Assembly (NCBI GenBank): GCA_903851415.1
Contig: CAINOE010000019.1
Location: 1 to 64,000 of the forward strand
Reading direction: 5' to 3'
Origin: an uncultured Rhodopila sp.
GTDB lineage: Bacteria > Pseudomonadota > Alphaproteobacteria > Acetobacterales > Acetobacteraceae
DNA length: 64,000 bases
This document shows, one piece after another, positions 16,427 to 24,922 of the stretch. A program made the position numbers and the translations under genes. Within the stretch, counting starts at the first letter, position 1. Each line of letters starts with the position of its first letter. A model generated the notes under the pieces. It did not search any database, was not told the origin of the DNA, and saw only the letters and a list, made by a program, of their open reading frames with translations.

Positions 16427-16501
16427 GGCGGCGTAGCTCAGCGGTAGAGCAGGGGAATCATAATCCCTTGGTCGGCGGTTCAAATCCGTCCGCCGCTACC
16501 A
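16427..16501 (+). tRNA. tRNA-Met (CAT), elongator
   Basis: This is a 75-nt cloverleaf. The acceptor is GGCGGCG/CGCCGCT (G1-U72 wobble), D arm GCTC/GAGC, anticodon stem GGGGA/TCCCT with loop ATCATAA (CAT at 34-36), T arm GGCGG/CCGTC with loop TTCAAAT, discriminator A and encoded CCA. It lacks the initiator C1-A72 mismatch and the three consecutive G-C pairs, so it is elongator tRNA-Met. A lysidine-modified tRNA-Ile is a less likely reading. Confidence 0.95.
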
Positions 16502-16543
16502 TCCGAGGTTGGCGAGAACGTAGCAAACAAACAACGCTTACAT

Positions 16544-16834
16544 TTGTATAAATGCAGAGTGTCCGACGTTCCGCCGCCGATTGGACAGTTGAACGTGAAA
16601 CCCGACGAGGTTGCCTTGACCGACACGGAGACGATTGAACGTCTGACAGCGGCACTCCTGGCATCCACCACGGGCTATCACGCCATGCAAAAAGCTCTGG
16701 CGGACGTCGTCGGGCAAAACCTGATGAACGAGGAAGCCATGATGATCATCAGGCCCGCGCTCGAGGCTTCGGCCGCGTCGCTTGAGGAAATGCGGAAGCA
16801 ACTCGCCTCTATTGACGTCCCACTCCCGCTCTGA
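16544..16834 (+). CDS. Hypothetical small protein downstream of tRNA-Met
   Basis: This protein of up to 96 aa is unrecognised. The frame opens at TTG 16544; GTG 16559 or GTG 16595 are possible starts, and no ribosome site clearly decides. It is helical and acidic (TDTETIERLTAALLASTTG..., ALEASAASLEEMRKQL), with no signal peptide or membrane span. It precedes the coiled-coil gene by 9 nt and shares its terminator. A cryptic prophage origin is possible given the tRNA, but no integrase or att repeat is visible. Confidence 0.5.
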   Translation: MYKCRVSDVPPPIGQLNVKPDEVALTDTETIERLTAALLASTTGYHAMQKALADVVGQNLMNEEAMMIIRPALEASAASLEEMRKQLASIDVPLPL

Positions 16835-16843
16835 ACCGCGGAC

Positions 16844-17275
16844 ATGCCGACGATCATCGAACAAGTCATGCGTCTACAGGCCGACAACAACAACCTTCGG
16901 CAGCAACTTCGCGGCTCGGGAGGCCAGCCGCCCGGCGGTCCCCGCGACCCGGAACTGGAAGCCCTGACCCGCCGCGTTCACGCGGTAGAGGGTCGGCTTG
17001 ACTCATTCGACGTCTTGCTCCGGAACATCGACAAGGGCATCGCAGTCATCGATACTAAGCTGGAAGCGATCGACAAGCGACTCGATGCTTTAGGCAAGCA
17101 AAGCGACGGGTTGGGTAGCCGGTTGGATGACATGACGCGCCGGATCGACACGACAGTGGCCGCTGCTATCAGCCGCGTGCCCAGTTGGTGGCAAATGCCG
17201 GCCGTTCTCGGCGGCATGCTAACTTTGATCGGCGGCGCCTATGCCGCCGCCAAACATTTTGGCCTGCTGCCGTGA
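16844..17275 (+). CDS. Coiled-coil protein with C-terminal membrane anchor
   Basis: This 143-aa protein has helical heptads from about residue 35 to 108 (RRVHAVEGRLDSF, AVIDTKLEAIDKRLDAL) and a single hydrophobic segment at about 120-138 (MPAVLGGMLTLIGGAYAAA), so it is a tail-anchored coiled coil. The function is unknown; small phage-like membrane proteins often look like this. ATG 16844 follows the previous stop closely. An intrinsic terminator sits 16 nt past its stop. Confidence 0.68.
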   Translation: MPTIIEQVMRLQADNNNLRQQLRGSGGQPPGGPRDPELEALTRRVHAVEGRLDSFDVLLRNIDKGIAVIDTKLEAIDKRLDALGKQSDGLGSRLDDMTRRIDTTVAAAISRVPSWWQMPAVLGGMLTLIGGAYAAAKHFGLLP

Positions 17276-17290
17276 CCGGTCGCTTAATTC

Positions 17291-17318
17291 TCCCGGCCTT
17301 CATGCCGCCGGGATTTTT
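17291..17318 (+). terminator. Intrinsic terminator
   Basis: The stem TCCCGGC (17291-17297) with GCCGGGA (17307-17313), a 9-nt loop, is followed by TTTTTGCGTTT. It sits just after the coiled-coil gene on the + strand and is a clear rho-independent terminator. Confidence 0.85.
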
Positions 17319-17444
17319 GCGTTTCTGAGCATTTCCCTGTAATGGGCGGAATTTTTGTTCAACCCATGCCGACCAAGGGTTCTACAGAAATCCGACCGCA
17401 TGCACCGGGTGCTCATCAGATCCAGCCGAGGGCGTGAGCGCGTC

Positions 17445-18836
17445 TCAGCCCTGCGGCGGCGCCGCCTTCACCAGCCCCGCCAGATACTCCGCCAGCTTTT
17501 CAGTCTGGCGGCGGATATCCGGCACCGCCGTCATCTCCCAGAAGGTGCCCTTCGTCACCGGCCCCACCGCGAACAGCCGCCGGGAAATCGCGCCCTGACG
17601 ATTCAACAGCGCGCAATTCCCGGTCACCTCCAGCCCGAGGCGCAACGGATCGGGCCGCACCACGCCGTCGCGCAGCAGGTCCCGGATCAGCGGCTCCTGG
17701 ATGCGATCGTAATCCGCGCCCGGACCGGCGCAATTCACCACCCGGGACACCGTGATGGCCGCAAGGTCGTCCTGCCGCCGCGGCCGGTACGACACCTCCA
17801 CCTGACCGTCCCTGACCGCATAGTCGCGCACCCTGCCGACCAGCACGCGGAATTGCCCGCTGGCCCGGGCGGCGTCGATCCGGTCCGCGACCTGAGCGGC
17901 CATGCGGTGCCGGTGCACATCCCACCACGGCCGCAAATGGCGCAGAAACCGCTTGCGGTCCTGTAACGGCATCGCCTGCCAGACATCCACGGTGAACGGC
18001 CGAAGCTCATCGATCACCGGCTGCCACCCGCTCCCCTGAGCGACCGCCCGATCGGCCTCGGTGCGAAGGAACCGCGCCAGGGCGTTCACCGCGGTCGGAT
18101 AAGGCTCATGCTCCGGAGCCGGCACCGGCACCCCCGCATGCCGGCGCGGCAACAACCCCCGCCGCGACAGCGCATAAATCGGCCCGCGATGACCCTGGTC
18201 CAACAGTGAAATCACTGCGTCCATCGTGGTCAGCCCGGTCCCCACCAGCAGCACCCCGGCATCCGCATCGAGGTCCGCCAGCGCATCGGGCACCCAGGGA
18301 TCGGCACGATAGAACGGCGTGTCGTAAAATCCGGTGTTGGCGACTGGCATTGGCTCCGGCGGGAAATTGCCGATAGCCAGCACCGCCATGTCGGCCTGCA
18401 CCGTCCGCCCGCGATCCAGGCTCAGCACCATTGGCGAAACGGACCGCTCCAATGTCAGAACGTCGCCCTTGACCAGTTCCAGCCTTTCCCGCCCGCTGCG
18501 CTTGATCTCCTCGTTCAGCAGCGCGCGCACATAAGCGCCGAACACCCGGCGCGGCGCGAAGGTCTGCGGCCCGGGCGGCGCGCCGCCGCAGGCCCCCTCC
18601 GGCTGCTGCTTCAGCCAGTCGAGGAAATCGGCGGGACGATCGTGAAACGCGCTCATGCGCGCGGCTGGCACGTTGAGGATATGGTTGGCGTTGGGCGTGG
18701 CGTAGGCGAGGCCGCGGCCGAACTGGCTGTTGCGCTCAATCAGAACCAGGCGTGCGTGCGCCGGGCAATGGCGCAGCAGGTGCAGCGACAGCAAAGTGCC
18801 GCTGAATCCTGCGCCGATAATGGCAATCGTCGTCAT
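17445..18836 (-). CDS. FAD/NAD(P)-binding oxidoreductase
   Basis: This 463-aa protein has an N-terminal dinucleotide fold IGAGFSGTLLSLHLL (7-21), a GRGLAYATPNANHILNVPA segment (about 40-58) typical of the NAD_binding_9 FAD family, and a second glycine motif LLVGTGLTTMDAVI (about 195-208). Such proteins are found beside flavin monooxygenases in sulfur-scavenging loci. Substrate is unknown. It is divergent from the LLM monooxygenase at 18937 with a 100-nt shared promoter region. Confidence 0.8.
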   Translation of the reverse strand: MTTIAIIGAGFSGTLLSLHLLRHCPAHARLVLIERNSQFGRGLAYATPNANHILNVPAARMSAFHDRPADFLDWLKQQPEGACGGAPPGPQTFAPRRVFGAYVRALLNEEIKRSGRERLELVKGDVLTLERSVSPMVLSLDRGRTVQADMAVLAIGNFPPEPMPVANTGFYDTPFYRADPWVPDALADLDADAGVLLVGTGLTTMDAVISLLDQGHRGPIYALSRRGLLPRRHAGVPVPAPEHEPYPTAVNALARFLRTEADRAVAQGSGWQPVIDELRPFTVDVWQAMPLQDRKRFLRHLRPWWDVHRHRMAAQVADRIDAARASGQFRVLVGRVRDYAVRDGQVEVSYRPRRQDDLAAITVSRVVNCAGPGADYDRIQEPLIRDLLRDGVVRPDPLRLGLEVTGNCALLNRQGAISRRLFAVGPVTKGTFWEMTAVPDIRRQTEKLAEYLAGLVKAAPPQG

Positions 18837-18882
18837 GAATGGCTCATACCGTGGGTCCCACTATCATGATCCGTAGGTCAAA

Positions 18883-18910
18883 TTGCGCTCGTCCCACCGC
18901 GGTGTATAAC
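18883..18910 (+). promoter_or_regulatory. Candidate promoter for the LLM monooxygenase
   Basis: A TTGCGC -35 (18883-18888) and TATAAC -10 (18905-18910) are 16 nt apart and end 26 nt before ATG 18937. The -35 is weak and the -10 good. Confidence 0.4.
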
Positions 18911-18936
18911 AAAGCCTCACCCGGCAGGAGCCTTGC

Positions 18937-20118
18937 ATGACCGATACCCCGCCCCCCGCGGAAGCCGCCGATATCCTTTGGTTCATGCCAACTCATGGCG
19001 ACGGCCGCTATCTTGGCACGGAAGTCGGCGCGCGGCACGTCACGTTGGGGTACCTCAGCCAGATCGCCCGGGCGGCGGACGAACTCGGGTATTTCGGCGT
19101 CCTGCTGCCCACCGGGCGGTCGTGCGAGGATTCCTGGGTCATCGCCTCCGCCATGGTGCCGCTGACGCAGCGGCTGCGCTTTTTGGTCGCGGTGCGGCCG
19201 GGACTGTCCGAGCCGACGATGACCGCGCGGATGGCGTCGACTCTGGACCGCCTGTCCGGCGGACGGGTGCTGATCAACGTCGTGGCGGGCGGCGATCCGG
19301 TGGAAATGCATGGCGACGGCGTCTGGTTCGGCCATGGCGAGCGCTACAAGGCGACCGCCGAATACCTGAAAGTCTGGCGCGCGCTGATGCAGGGCGAGAC
19401 AGTCGATTTCAGCGGCGACCATGTCCGGCTGGAGGGCGGCAGGCTGCTGTTTCCGCCGGTGCAGACGCCGTATCCACCATTGTATTTCGGCGGCTCGTCG
19501 GAAGCCGGGCAGGAGGTTGCGGGCGAACATTGCGATGTGTATCTGACCTGGGGCGAGCCGCCCGCCGCCGTCGGCGAGAAGCTGGCCGAGGCGAAGCGGC
19601 GCGCGGCGGCGTTCGGGCGAACCCTGTCGTTCGGCATACGGCTGCACATCGTGGTGCGGGAAACCGCCGAACAGGCCTGGCAGGAAGCCGAATCGCTGCT
19701 GCGCTATGTCGATGACGAGGCCATCGCCTTTTCGCAACGCACCTTCGCCCGCTTCGATTCCGTCGGCCAGCAGCGCATGGCGAGCCTGCACAACGGACGC
19801 CGCGACAAGCTGGAGATCAGCCCCAACCTGTGGGCCGGCGTCGGCCTGGTGCGCGGCGGCGCCGGCACCGCGCTCGTCGGCAATCCCGAGCAGGTGGCGG
19901 CCAGGATGCGCGAATACATGGCGCTGGGGATCGACCGCTTCATCCTGTCCGGCTACCCGCATTTGGAGGAATGCTACCGGTTCGCCGAACTGGTCTTTCC
20001 GTTGCTGCCGCTAAAGCCGACGACGGGAAATGGCCGCGGTTCGGCGCGCAACGCCGGGCCGTTCGGCGAAATCGTCGCGAACGCCGTCACGCCGGCCGGG
20101 CTGCAACGCCCGGTGTGA
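18937..20118 (+). CDS. LLM-class FMNH2-dependent monooxygenase, SsuD type
   Basis: This 393-aa TIM-barrel flavin monooxygenase resembles alkanesulfonate monooxygenase SsuD, which releases sulfite from alkanesulfonates using FMNH2 from a reductase. SsuD-like segments are [12 protein letters not shown] (about 13-24), [27 protein letters not shown] (segment near 87-113; R, E and T conserved), INVVAGGDP (115-123) and [13 protein letters not shown] (about 184-196). ATG 18937 has GGAG 7 nt upstream. No flavin reductase is adjacent. The extended C-terminal tail after about 370 is low-complexity. Confidence 0.87.
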   Translation: MTDTPPPAEAADILWFMPTHGDGRYLGTEVGARHVTLGYLSQIARAADELGYFGVLLPTGRSCEDSWVIASAMVPLTQRLRFLVAVRPGLSEPTMTARMASTLDRLSGGRVLINVVAGGDPVEMHGDGVWFGHGERYKATAEYLKVWRALMQGETVDFSGDHVRLEGGRLLFPPVQTPYPPLYFGGSSEAGQEVAGEHCDVYLTWGEPPAAVGEKLAEAKRRAAAFGRTLSFGIRLHIVVRETAEQAWQEAESLLRYVDDEAIAFSQRTFARFDSVGQQRMASLHNGRRDKLEISPNLWAGVGLVRGGAGTALVGNPEQVAARMREYMALGIDRFILSGYPHLEECYRFAELVFPLLPLKPTTGNGRGSARNAGPFGEIVANAVTPAGLQRPV

Positions 20119-20154
20119 TTGCCAATATCCACTTTTTATGGTGGTGTTTAATGA

Positions 20155-20181
20155 TTGACAGGCGCGTCCGGCGCGTATAAT
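20155..20181 (+). promoter_or_regulatory. Consensus sigma-70-type promoter with 15-nt spacer
   Basis: Exact TTGACA (20155-20160) and exact TATAAT (20176-20181) hexamers are separated by 15 nt, shorter than the optimal 17. The combination suggests a promoter that is strong in sequence but held back by geometry, as in activator-dependent promoters. It precedes a 160-nt leader before the sulfur operon at 20343. Confidence 0.65.
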
Positions 20182-20233
20182 AAGAACGCCGGGGGCCGCG
20201 ATGCAGCCTCTATGGTTACAACCGGAGGCCGGC

Positions 20234-20290
20234 ATGATGCGTTGCCCTGCGCCGCTGCTTCTATCGATGCAGGCGGGACGTTGTCGCTGA
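20234..20290 (+). CDS. Putative Cys-containing leader peptide
   Basis: This 18-codon ORF, MMRCPAPLLLSMQAGRCR, has a GGAGG ribosome site at 20224-20228, 5 nt before the first ATG. It lies in the leader of the flavin-monooxygenase/metNI operon, downstream of the consensus promoter. Two Cys and two Met codons make sulfur-amino-acid attenuation conceivable. No clear pair of alternative hairpins was identified, so regulation is inference. Confidence 0.4.
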   Translation: MMRCPAPLLLSMQAGRCR

Positions 20291-20342
20291 TCCGCTCGAC
20301 ACGGATAGCTGACAATCACACCTGCAACGAAAGAGTCCGGCC

Positions 20343-20603
20343 ATGAACGTTTGGCGCAACCTGCACAACTTTGTTCCAGCCCCGGCGCAGGCTGGCAGCC
20401 GCGTAGCGATGCGGCAGTCTTTTCCGGTCGAGGTCGATGGCGTCTTCCTTGGCGCCGCCGTCGAGCACGAACTGGGTGTCCGGTTCATTGCCGTGGACGT
20501 GCGGGTGACCGAGATGGACCAGAGCATCTGGCCGAACCGGGACTATGCTCGGCGGTCCGCGCGCCAGTTGTTCCGGTCGAACCGAATCTCCCAGCGCGTT
20601 TGA
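20343..20603 (+). CDS. Small conserved-looking protein in sulfur operon
   Basis: This 86-aa protein, MNVWRNLHNFVPAPAQAG..., has no signal peptide, membrane segment or known motif. It ends 9 nt before the LLM monooxygenase gene at 20613, in the same orientation, and ATG 20343 follows a weak purine stretch. Function is unknown. It might be an accessory protein of the monooxygenase; the short length makes it a moderate-confidence gene. Confidence 0.5.
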   Translation: MNVWRNLHNFVPAPAQAGSRVAMRQSFPVEVDGVFLGAAVEHELGVRFIAVDVRVTEMDQSIWPNRDYARRSARQLFRSNRISQRV

Positions 20604-20612
20604 GCCGGGATC

Positions 20613-22001
20613 ATGACAAAACAAATCCGCCTGAACGCGTTCGACATGAATTGCGCCGGCCATATCCAGCACGGGATGTGGACGCATCCGCGGGACCGCT
20701 CCACTGCATACAATACTTTGGAATATTGGCAGGATTTGGCACAGACTGCGGAACGCGGGCTGTTCGACGGGATTTTCCTGGCCGATATCATCGGGGTTTA
20801 CGACGTCTACAAGGACAGTCCGGCAGCCTCGATTCTGAACGGCGCGCAGATACCGGTGAACGATCCGATGCTGCTGGTGCCGGCGATGGCGGCGGTGACG
20901 AAGCATATCGGCTTCGGCGTCACCAGCAACCTGACCTATGAGCCGCCGTATTTGTTCGCCCGGCGGGCTTCGACGCTGGACCACCTGACGAACGGCCGTT
21001 TCGGCTGGAACATCGTCACCGGGTATCTCGACAGCGCGGCGCGCGGGATGGGGCTGGGCGCGCAGCCGGACCATGATTCCCGTTACGACATCGCTGACGA
21101 ATACATGGACGTCGTCTACAAGCTGTGGGAGGGAAGCTGGGAGGACGGCGCGGTGTTGCGCGACCGTGCCAACCGCGTTTTCGCGGATCCCGCGAAAGTC
21201 CATCGGATCGGACATTTCGGCAAGCACTATCAGGTGGATGCGATCCATCTGTCGGAACCGTCGCGGCAACGGACTCCCGTGCTGTACCAGGCGGGGGCTT
21301 CGACGCGCGGCCGGGAGTTTGCCGCGCGGCATGCGGAATGCGTCTTCATCAGCGGGCCGGACAAGGAGAACACCCGGCATCTGGTTGCCGATCTGCGCCG
21401 CCGGGCGGTGCAGCAAGGCCGCGCGCCAACGGATATCGCGGTGTTTCTTGGCCGCACCGCGGTGGTTGGCCGCACCCGCAGGCAGGCGGAGGAGAAATAC
21501 CAGGAGTACCACCGCCACGCGAGCATTGAGGGGGCGCTGGCGCATTTCTCCAGTTCCACCGGCATCGACCTGTCGCGTTACGAACTGGACGAGCCGATAC
21601 GCTATGAGAAAAACAACGCACTGAATTCGGCGGTGGAGGCGATCACCACGCTCAGCCGCGAGCCCTGGACGTTGCGCCGGATCATCGGCCAGATGGGGCT
21701 GGGCAGCCGGACGGCGCCGATCGTCGGTTCGGCTGAGGAGGTGGCGGACGAACTGATCGACTGGGCGCGGGAAGCGGATATCGACGGCTTCAACCTCAGC
21801 CGGATCGTTACGCCGGAAAGCCTGGAGGATTTCATCGATCTGGTGATCCCGATCCTGCAGGAGCGCGGCGTTTACAAGCGGAACTACGCGCCGGGGTCGT
21901 TGCGCGAGAAACTTTTCGGTCATGCGCGGCTGGCGGACACTCACCCCGGCGCGCTGTACCGCCGGCTGCCGCCGATCCCGCAGCGTTCGGCCGCGGAATA
22001 G
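20613..22001 (+). CDS. LLM-class flavin monooxygenase, NtaA/SnaA/DszA family
   Basis: This 462-aa protein belongs to the NtaA/SnaA/DszA branch of bacterial luciferase-like monooxygenases, which oxidise nitrilotriacetate, sulfones or similar compounds with FMNH2. Family blocks are FDMNCAGHIQHGMW (9-22), TLEYWQDLAQTAERGLFDGIFLAD (segment near 36-59; F, D and A conserved), GFGVTSNLTYEPPYLFARRASTLDHLTNGR (near 99-128) and GWNIVTGYLDSAARGMGL (near 130-147). Within this island a sulfone or other C-S substrate is most likely. ATG 20613 is 10 nt before the ABC transporter in the operon order. Confidence 0.88.
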   Translation: MTKQIRLNAFDMNCAGHIQHGMWTHPRDRSTAYNTLEYWQDLAQTAERGLFDGIFLADIIGVYDVYKDSPAASILNGAQIPVNDPMLLVPAMAAVTKHIGFGVTSNLTYEPPYLFARRASTLDHLTNGRFGWNIVTGYLDSAARGMGLGAQPDHDSRYDIADEYMDVVYKLWEGSWEDGAVLRDRANRVFADPAKVHRIGHFGKHYQVDAIHLSEPSRQRTPVLYQAGASTRGREFAARHAECVFISGPDKENTRHLVADLRRRAVQQGRAPTDIAVFLGRTAVVGRTRRQAEEKYQEYHRHASIEGALAHFSSSTGIDLSRYELDEPIRYEKNNALNSAVEAITTLSREPWTLRRIIGQMGLGSRTAPIVGSAEEVADELIDWAREADIDGFNLSRIVTPESLEDFIDLVIPILQERGVYKRNYAPGSLREKLFGHARLADTHPGALYRRLPPIPQRSAAE

Positions 22002-22010
22002 GAACGGGCC

Positions 22011-23168
22011 ATGAGCTGCTGCATGGACTGGTGGGACCCGGCGACGGCCGCATTCGCGGAAAACATTCCATGCAGCGATTGCATCCGGGTCGAGGGGGAT
22101 TTCGTTCTACGGCGTCAAACGATAGCCGACGCCACGGTGGTCCGCGTGGGCAATGTCAGCAGGTCGTTCGGGCGGGCGACCGCGCTGGACGATGTGACGT
22201 TCGAAGTCCGGCGCGGCGAGATTCTCGGCATCCTCGGCCGCGGCGCCGCCGGCAGATCGACGCTGATCCGGTGCCTGAACGGTCTGGAAAAACCGGGCCG
22301 CGGGCGCGTGGAAGTCCTCGGCCGGGACATCGTCCCGCTGCCGGAAGGCTCCCTGCGGCAAGTGCGCCAGCGAATCGGCATGGTTTTCCAGCATTGCAAT
22401 CTGCTGTCCGCGAAAACGGTCGCGGAGAACGTTGCCCTGCCACTGAAAATCGCCGGTGTGCCGGCGCAGGAACGAGAATTTCGTGTGCAGGATGTTCTTG
22501 CGCTGGTGGGACTGTCCGGCAAAGCCTCGGTCTATCCCGCGAAATTGTCCGGCGAGGAGAAGCAGCGCGCCGGCATCGCGCGGGCGCTGGCCACCGAACC
22601 GGCATTGTTGCTGTGCGATGAGCCGACGCCGGCGCTCGATCCGGAAACGGCCCAATCGATCCTGGACCTGCTGCGCGACATCAACCGCCGCCTCGGCCTG
22701 ACCATCGTGCTGGCCACACACGACATGAACGTGGTGCGGACGGTGGCGGATCGGGTGATCGTTCTGGACCACGGACGCATCGTCGAGGAAGGCGAGGTGT
22801 GGCGCGTCTTCACCGCTCCCGAATCCGAACTGACGGAGCGCCTGATTGGCGGCCGGACCAGCGAATTGCCAGGCACGATCCGCACCGGCCTGCGCAACGA
22901 ATGGACCCGCGGGACGGACCTTGTCCTGCGCGTGCAGTTGTCCGGCGACGCGGCGCAAAATCCCGTCCTGGCGCAGTTGACGCGCGACCTGGAGGTTTTG
23001 CCCGTGGTGCTGGATGCATCCGTCCAGCGCGTTCAGGATTGTGCCCTGGCCAGCTTCACCGTCGCGTTCCGCGATCCCGGCGAGCTGCTTGCCCGGCGCA
23101 TCGGGGAGTATCTGGCATCGCGCGTGTCGAGGCTGGAGGTATTGGGCTATGTACAGCAACTGGCCTGA
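22011..23168 (+). CDS. metN: MetN-like ABC transporter ATPase with altered Walker A
   Basis: This 385-aa protein has the MetN layout: an ATPase domain (about 43-280) and a C-terminal NIL regulatory domain (about 310-380). It should energise uptake of methionine or a related sulfur compound with the MetI-like permease next door. The Walker A is G-x4-GRST (76-84) with Arg82 in place of the invariant Lys (codon AGA, one transition from AAA). The signature is LSGEEKQR (179-186) instead of LSGGQ. The Q-loop, Walker B LLLCDE (199-204) and His237 are intact. A Cys-rich N-terminal extension (Cys3, Cys4, Cys21, Cys24) is unusual. No MetQ binding protein follows. Confidence 0.88.
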   Translation: MSCCMDWWDPATAAFAENIPCSDCIRVEGDFVLRRQTIADATVVRVGNVSRSFGRATALDDVTFEVRRGEILGILGRGAAGRSTLIRCLNGLEKPGRGRVEVLGRDIVPLPEGSLRQVRQRIGMVFQHCNLLSAKTVAENVALPLKIAGVPAQEREFRVQDVLALVGLSGKASVYPAKLSGEEKQRAGIARALATEPALLLCDEPTPALDPETAQSILDLLRDINRRLGLTIVLATHDMNVVRTVADRVIVLDHGRIVEEGEVWRVFTAPESELTERLIGGRTSELPGTIRTGLRNEWTRGTDLVLRVQLSGDAAQNPVLAQLTRDLEVLPVVLDASVQRVQDCALASFTVAFRDPGELLARRIGEYLASRVSRLEVLGYVQQLA

Positions 23169-23802
23169 CCTTTTTCTGCCGGCTTTACGGGAAACGCTGG
23201 AGATGACCGCGGCGGCGGGCGCAATCGCGTTCCTCGCCGGCCTGCCGCTGGGCCTGGTGCTGGCCGCCACCGCGCCCGGCGGGATCTGGGAGCAGCGCTG
23301 GCTGAACCGCATCCTCGGCGTCATCGTCAACGCCTTTTGCGCGGTGCCGTTCATCGTTCTGCTGGTCGCACTGATCCCGCTGACCAGGCTGATCGCCGGC
23401 ACCTCCATCGGCACCGAAGCCGCCATCGTCCCGCTCGCCATCGGCGCCACGCCCTATTACGCCCGCATCGCCGAAGTTTCGTTTCGCGATGTGGACCACG
23501 GGCTGATCGAGGCGGTGAAATCGATGGGCGGCAACGGCTGGACGATCGTGCTGGACGTGCTGGTGCCCGAAGCCCTTCCGGGCCTCCTCGCCGGCTTCAC
23601 CGCCACTATCGTAACAATGATCGGCGGTTCCGCCATGGCCGGTGCGATTGGTGGCGGCGGCCTCGGCGACCTGGCGATCCGTCACGGCTACCAACGTTTT
23701 GACACCGGCATCATGGCCGGGGTTATTGTCGTGCTGATCGCACTCGTTTCCATTGTGCAGCTTGGCGGCGACCGCCTCGCCCGCCGGTTCGATCATCGGT
23801 GA
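23149..23802 (+). CDS. metI: MetI-like ABC transporter permease
   Basis: This 217-aa protein with about five membrane segments matches the MetI permease of D-methionine/sulfur-compound importers. The EAA coupling loop is recognisable as EAVKSMGGNGWTIVLDVLVP (near 121-140). ATG 23149 overlaps the end of the ATPase gene by 20 nt and has GGAGG upstream, so translation is coupled. It completes an ATPase-permease pair; a binding protein must come from elsewhere. Confidence 0.9.
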   Translation: MYSNWPDLFLPALRETLEMTAAAGAIAFLAGLPLGLVLAATAPGGIWEQRWLNRILGVIVNAFCAVPFIVLLVALIPLTRLIAGTSIGTEAAIVPLAIGATPYYARIAEVSFRDVDHGLIEAVKSMGGNGWTIVLDVLVPEALPGLLAGFTATIVTMIGGSAMAGAIGGGGLGDLAIRHGYQRFDTGIMAGVIVVLIALVSIVQLGGDRLARRFDHR

Positions 23803-23830
23803 AACGGGGCTGGACTATCTTGAAGCCTGC

Positions 23831-23879
23831 CCCATCGTCATGGCCCGGTCTAAACAACAAGCCGGGCCATGACGATGGG
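23831..23879. repeat. Palindromic GGCCCGG element, short form
   Basis: A perfect 18-bp inverted repeat (23831-23848 with 23862-23879) has a 13-nt loop and shares the core CATGGCCCGG with the copies at 28132, 34331 and 37127. It lies between the convergent metI and cysK genes and may double as a bidirectional terminator. Confidence 0.75.
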
Positions 23880-23895
23880 CGGGCGACAAACCCGC

Positions 23896-24921
23896 CTACA
23901 ACCCTGCGAACAGCGGCGTCGACAAATACCGTTCAGCGAACGAGGCCGCGATCCCGACGATCAGCTTGCCGGCATTTTCCTCCTGCCGCGCCAGATCGAT
24001 CATGGCATGCAGCACCGCCCCGGAGGAAATCCCCACCGGCAACCCCTCGACCGCCGCACACCGCCGCGCCGCAGCGAAAGACTCCGCCTCCGACACGGTC
24101 CGTACGTCATCCAGAACGGACCGGTCCAGCACCGTCGGCGTGAACCCCGCCCCGATCCCCTGGATACGATGCGGCCCGGGACTGTCGCCCGACAGCACCG
24201 CGCTCTCCTGCGGCTCGACGCCCACGATCTTCAATCCCGGCCGCCGATGCTTCAGCCCGCGCCCGATCCCCGTCAGTGTGCCGCCGGTGCCGACGCCGCC
24301 GACGACGAAATCCACCAGCCCGTCGGTATCCGCCCAGATCTCCTCCGCCGTCGTCGCTTCATGCGCCGCCGGATTGGCCGGATTATCGAACTGCCGCGCG
24401 ATCCAGGCGCCCTCCGTCCGGGCCAGAATCGCGTCCGCCCGGGCAATCGCGCCCGGCATCCCCAGCTTCGCGGGAGTCGACTCGACCTGCGCGCCCAGCA
24501 GGCGCAGCAGCTTGCGGCGCTCCACCGAGGCGCCCTCCGGCATCACCACGATCAGCTTGTAGCCTTTCGCCGCCGCCACGAACGCCAGCGCGATCCCGGT
24601 ATTGCCCGATGTCGGCTCAACGATCGTCGTCTTGCCCGGCGCGATCTCGCCGGCCAGCTCCGCCGCCTCCACCATCGCCAGGCCGATACGGTCCTTCACC
24701 GAGCCGAGCGGATTGAAGAACTCGAGCTTGAATGCGATGTCGGCGTGCAGGTCTTCCGCCGCCTTCAGCCTCGGCAACTTCACCAGCGGCGTCCCGCCCA
24801 CCAGGTCCAGCACGCTTTCGAACATATGCCCGCGCGGGATCACCGGCCGGTTCGGCAGCGGCGTAGGCGCAAACTGAGGGGACTCGTCGGCCACCTTCAG
24901 CGCTCGGCGAGGTCTCGGCAT
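23896..24921 (-). CDS. cysK: Cysteine synthase A (O-acetylserine sulfhydrylase)
   Basis: This 341-aa fold-type II PLP enzyme makes cysteine from O-acetylserine and sulfide. The PLP lysine is in NPLGSVKDR (near 70-78), the substrate loop is TSGNTG (near 103-108) and the PLP-phosphate loop is GGVGTGGTLTG (near 219-229). ATG 24921 lies 1 nt after the regulator stop, so it is coupled to the Rrf2 gene; an internal Met33 (MFESVLDLVGGTPLV) would match usual CysK lengths. The position fits end-point assimilation of sulfur released by the surrounding oxygenases. Confidence 0.93.
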   Translation of the reverse strand: MPRPRRALKVADESPQFAPTPLPNRPVIPRGHMFESVLDLVGGTPLVKLPRLKAAEDLHADIAFKLEFFNPLGSVKDRIGLAMVEAAELAGEIAPGKTTIVEPTSGNTGIALAFVAAAKGYKLIVVMPEGASVERRKLLRLLGAQVESTPAKLGMPGAIARADAILARTEGAWIARQFDNPANPAAHEATTAEEIWADTDGLVDFVVGGVGTGGTLTGIGRGLKHRRPGLKIVGVEPQESAVLSGDSPGPHRIQGIGAGFTPTVLDRSVLDDVRTVSEAESFAAARRCAAVEGLPVGISSGAVLHAMIDLARQEENAGKLIVGIAASFAERYLSTPLFAGL

Positions 24922-24922
24922 G

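Noticed and set aside
16427..17275. tRNA-Met as an integration site for a prophage
   Set aside because: No integrase, no repeated tRNA end and only two small genes are seen, so there is no support for an element.
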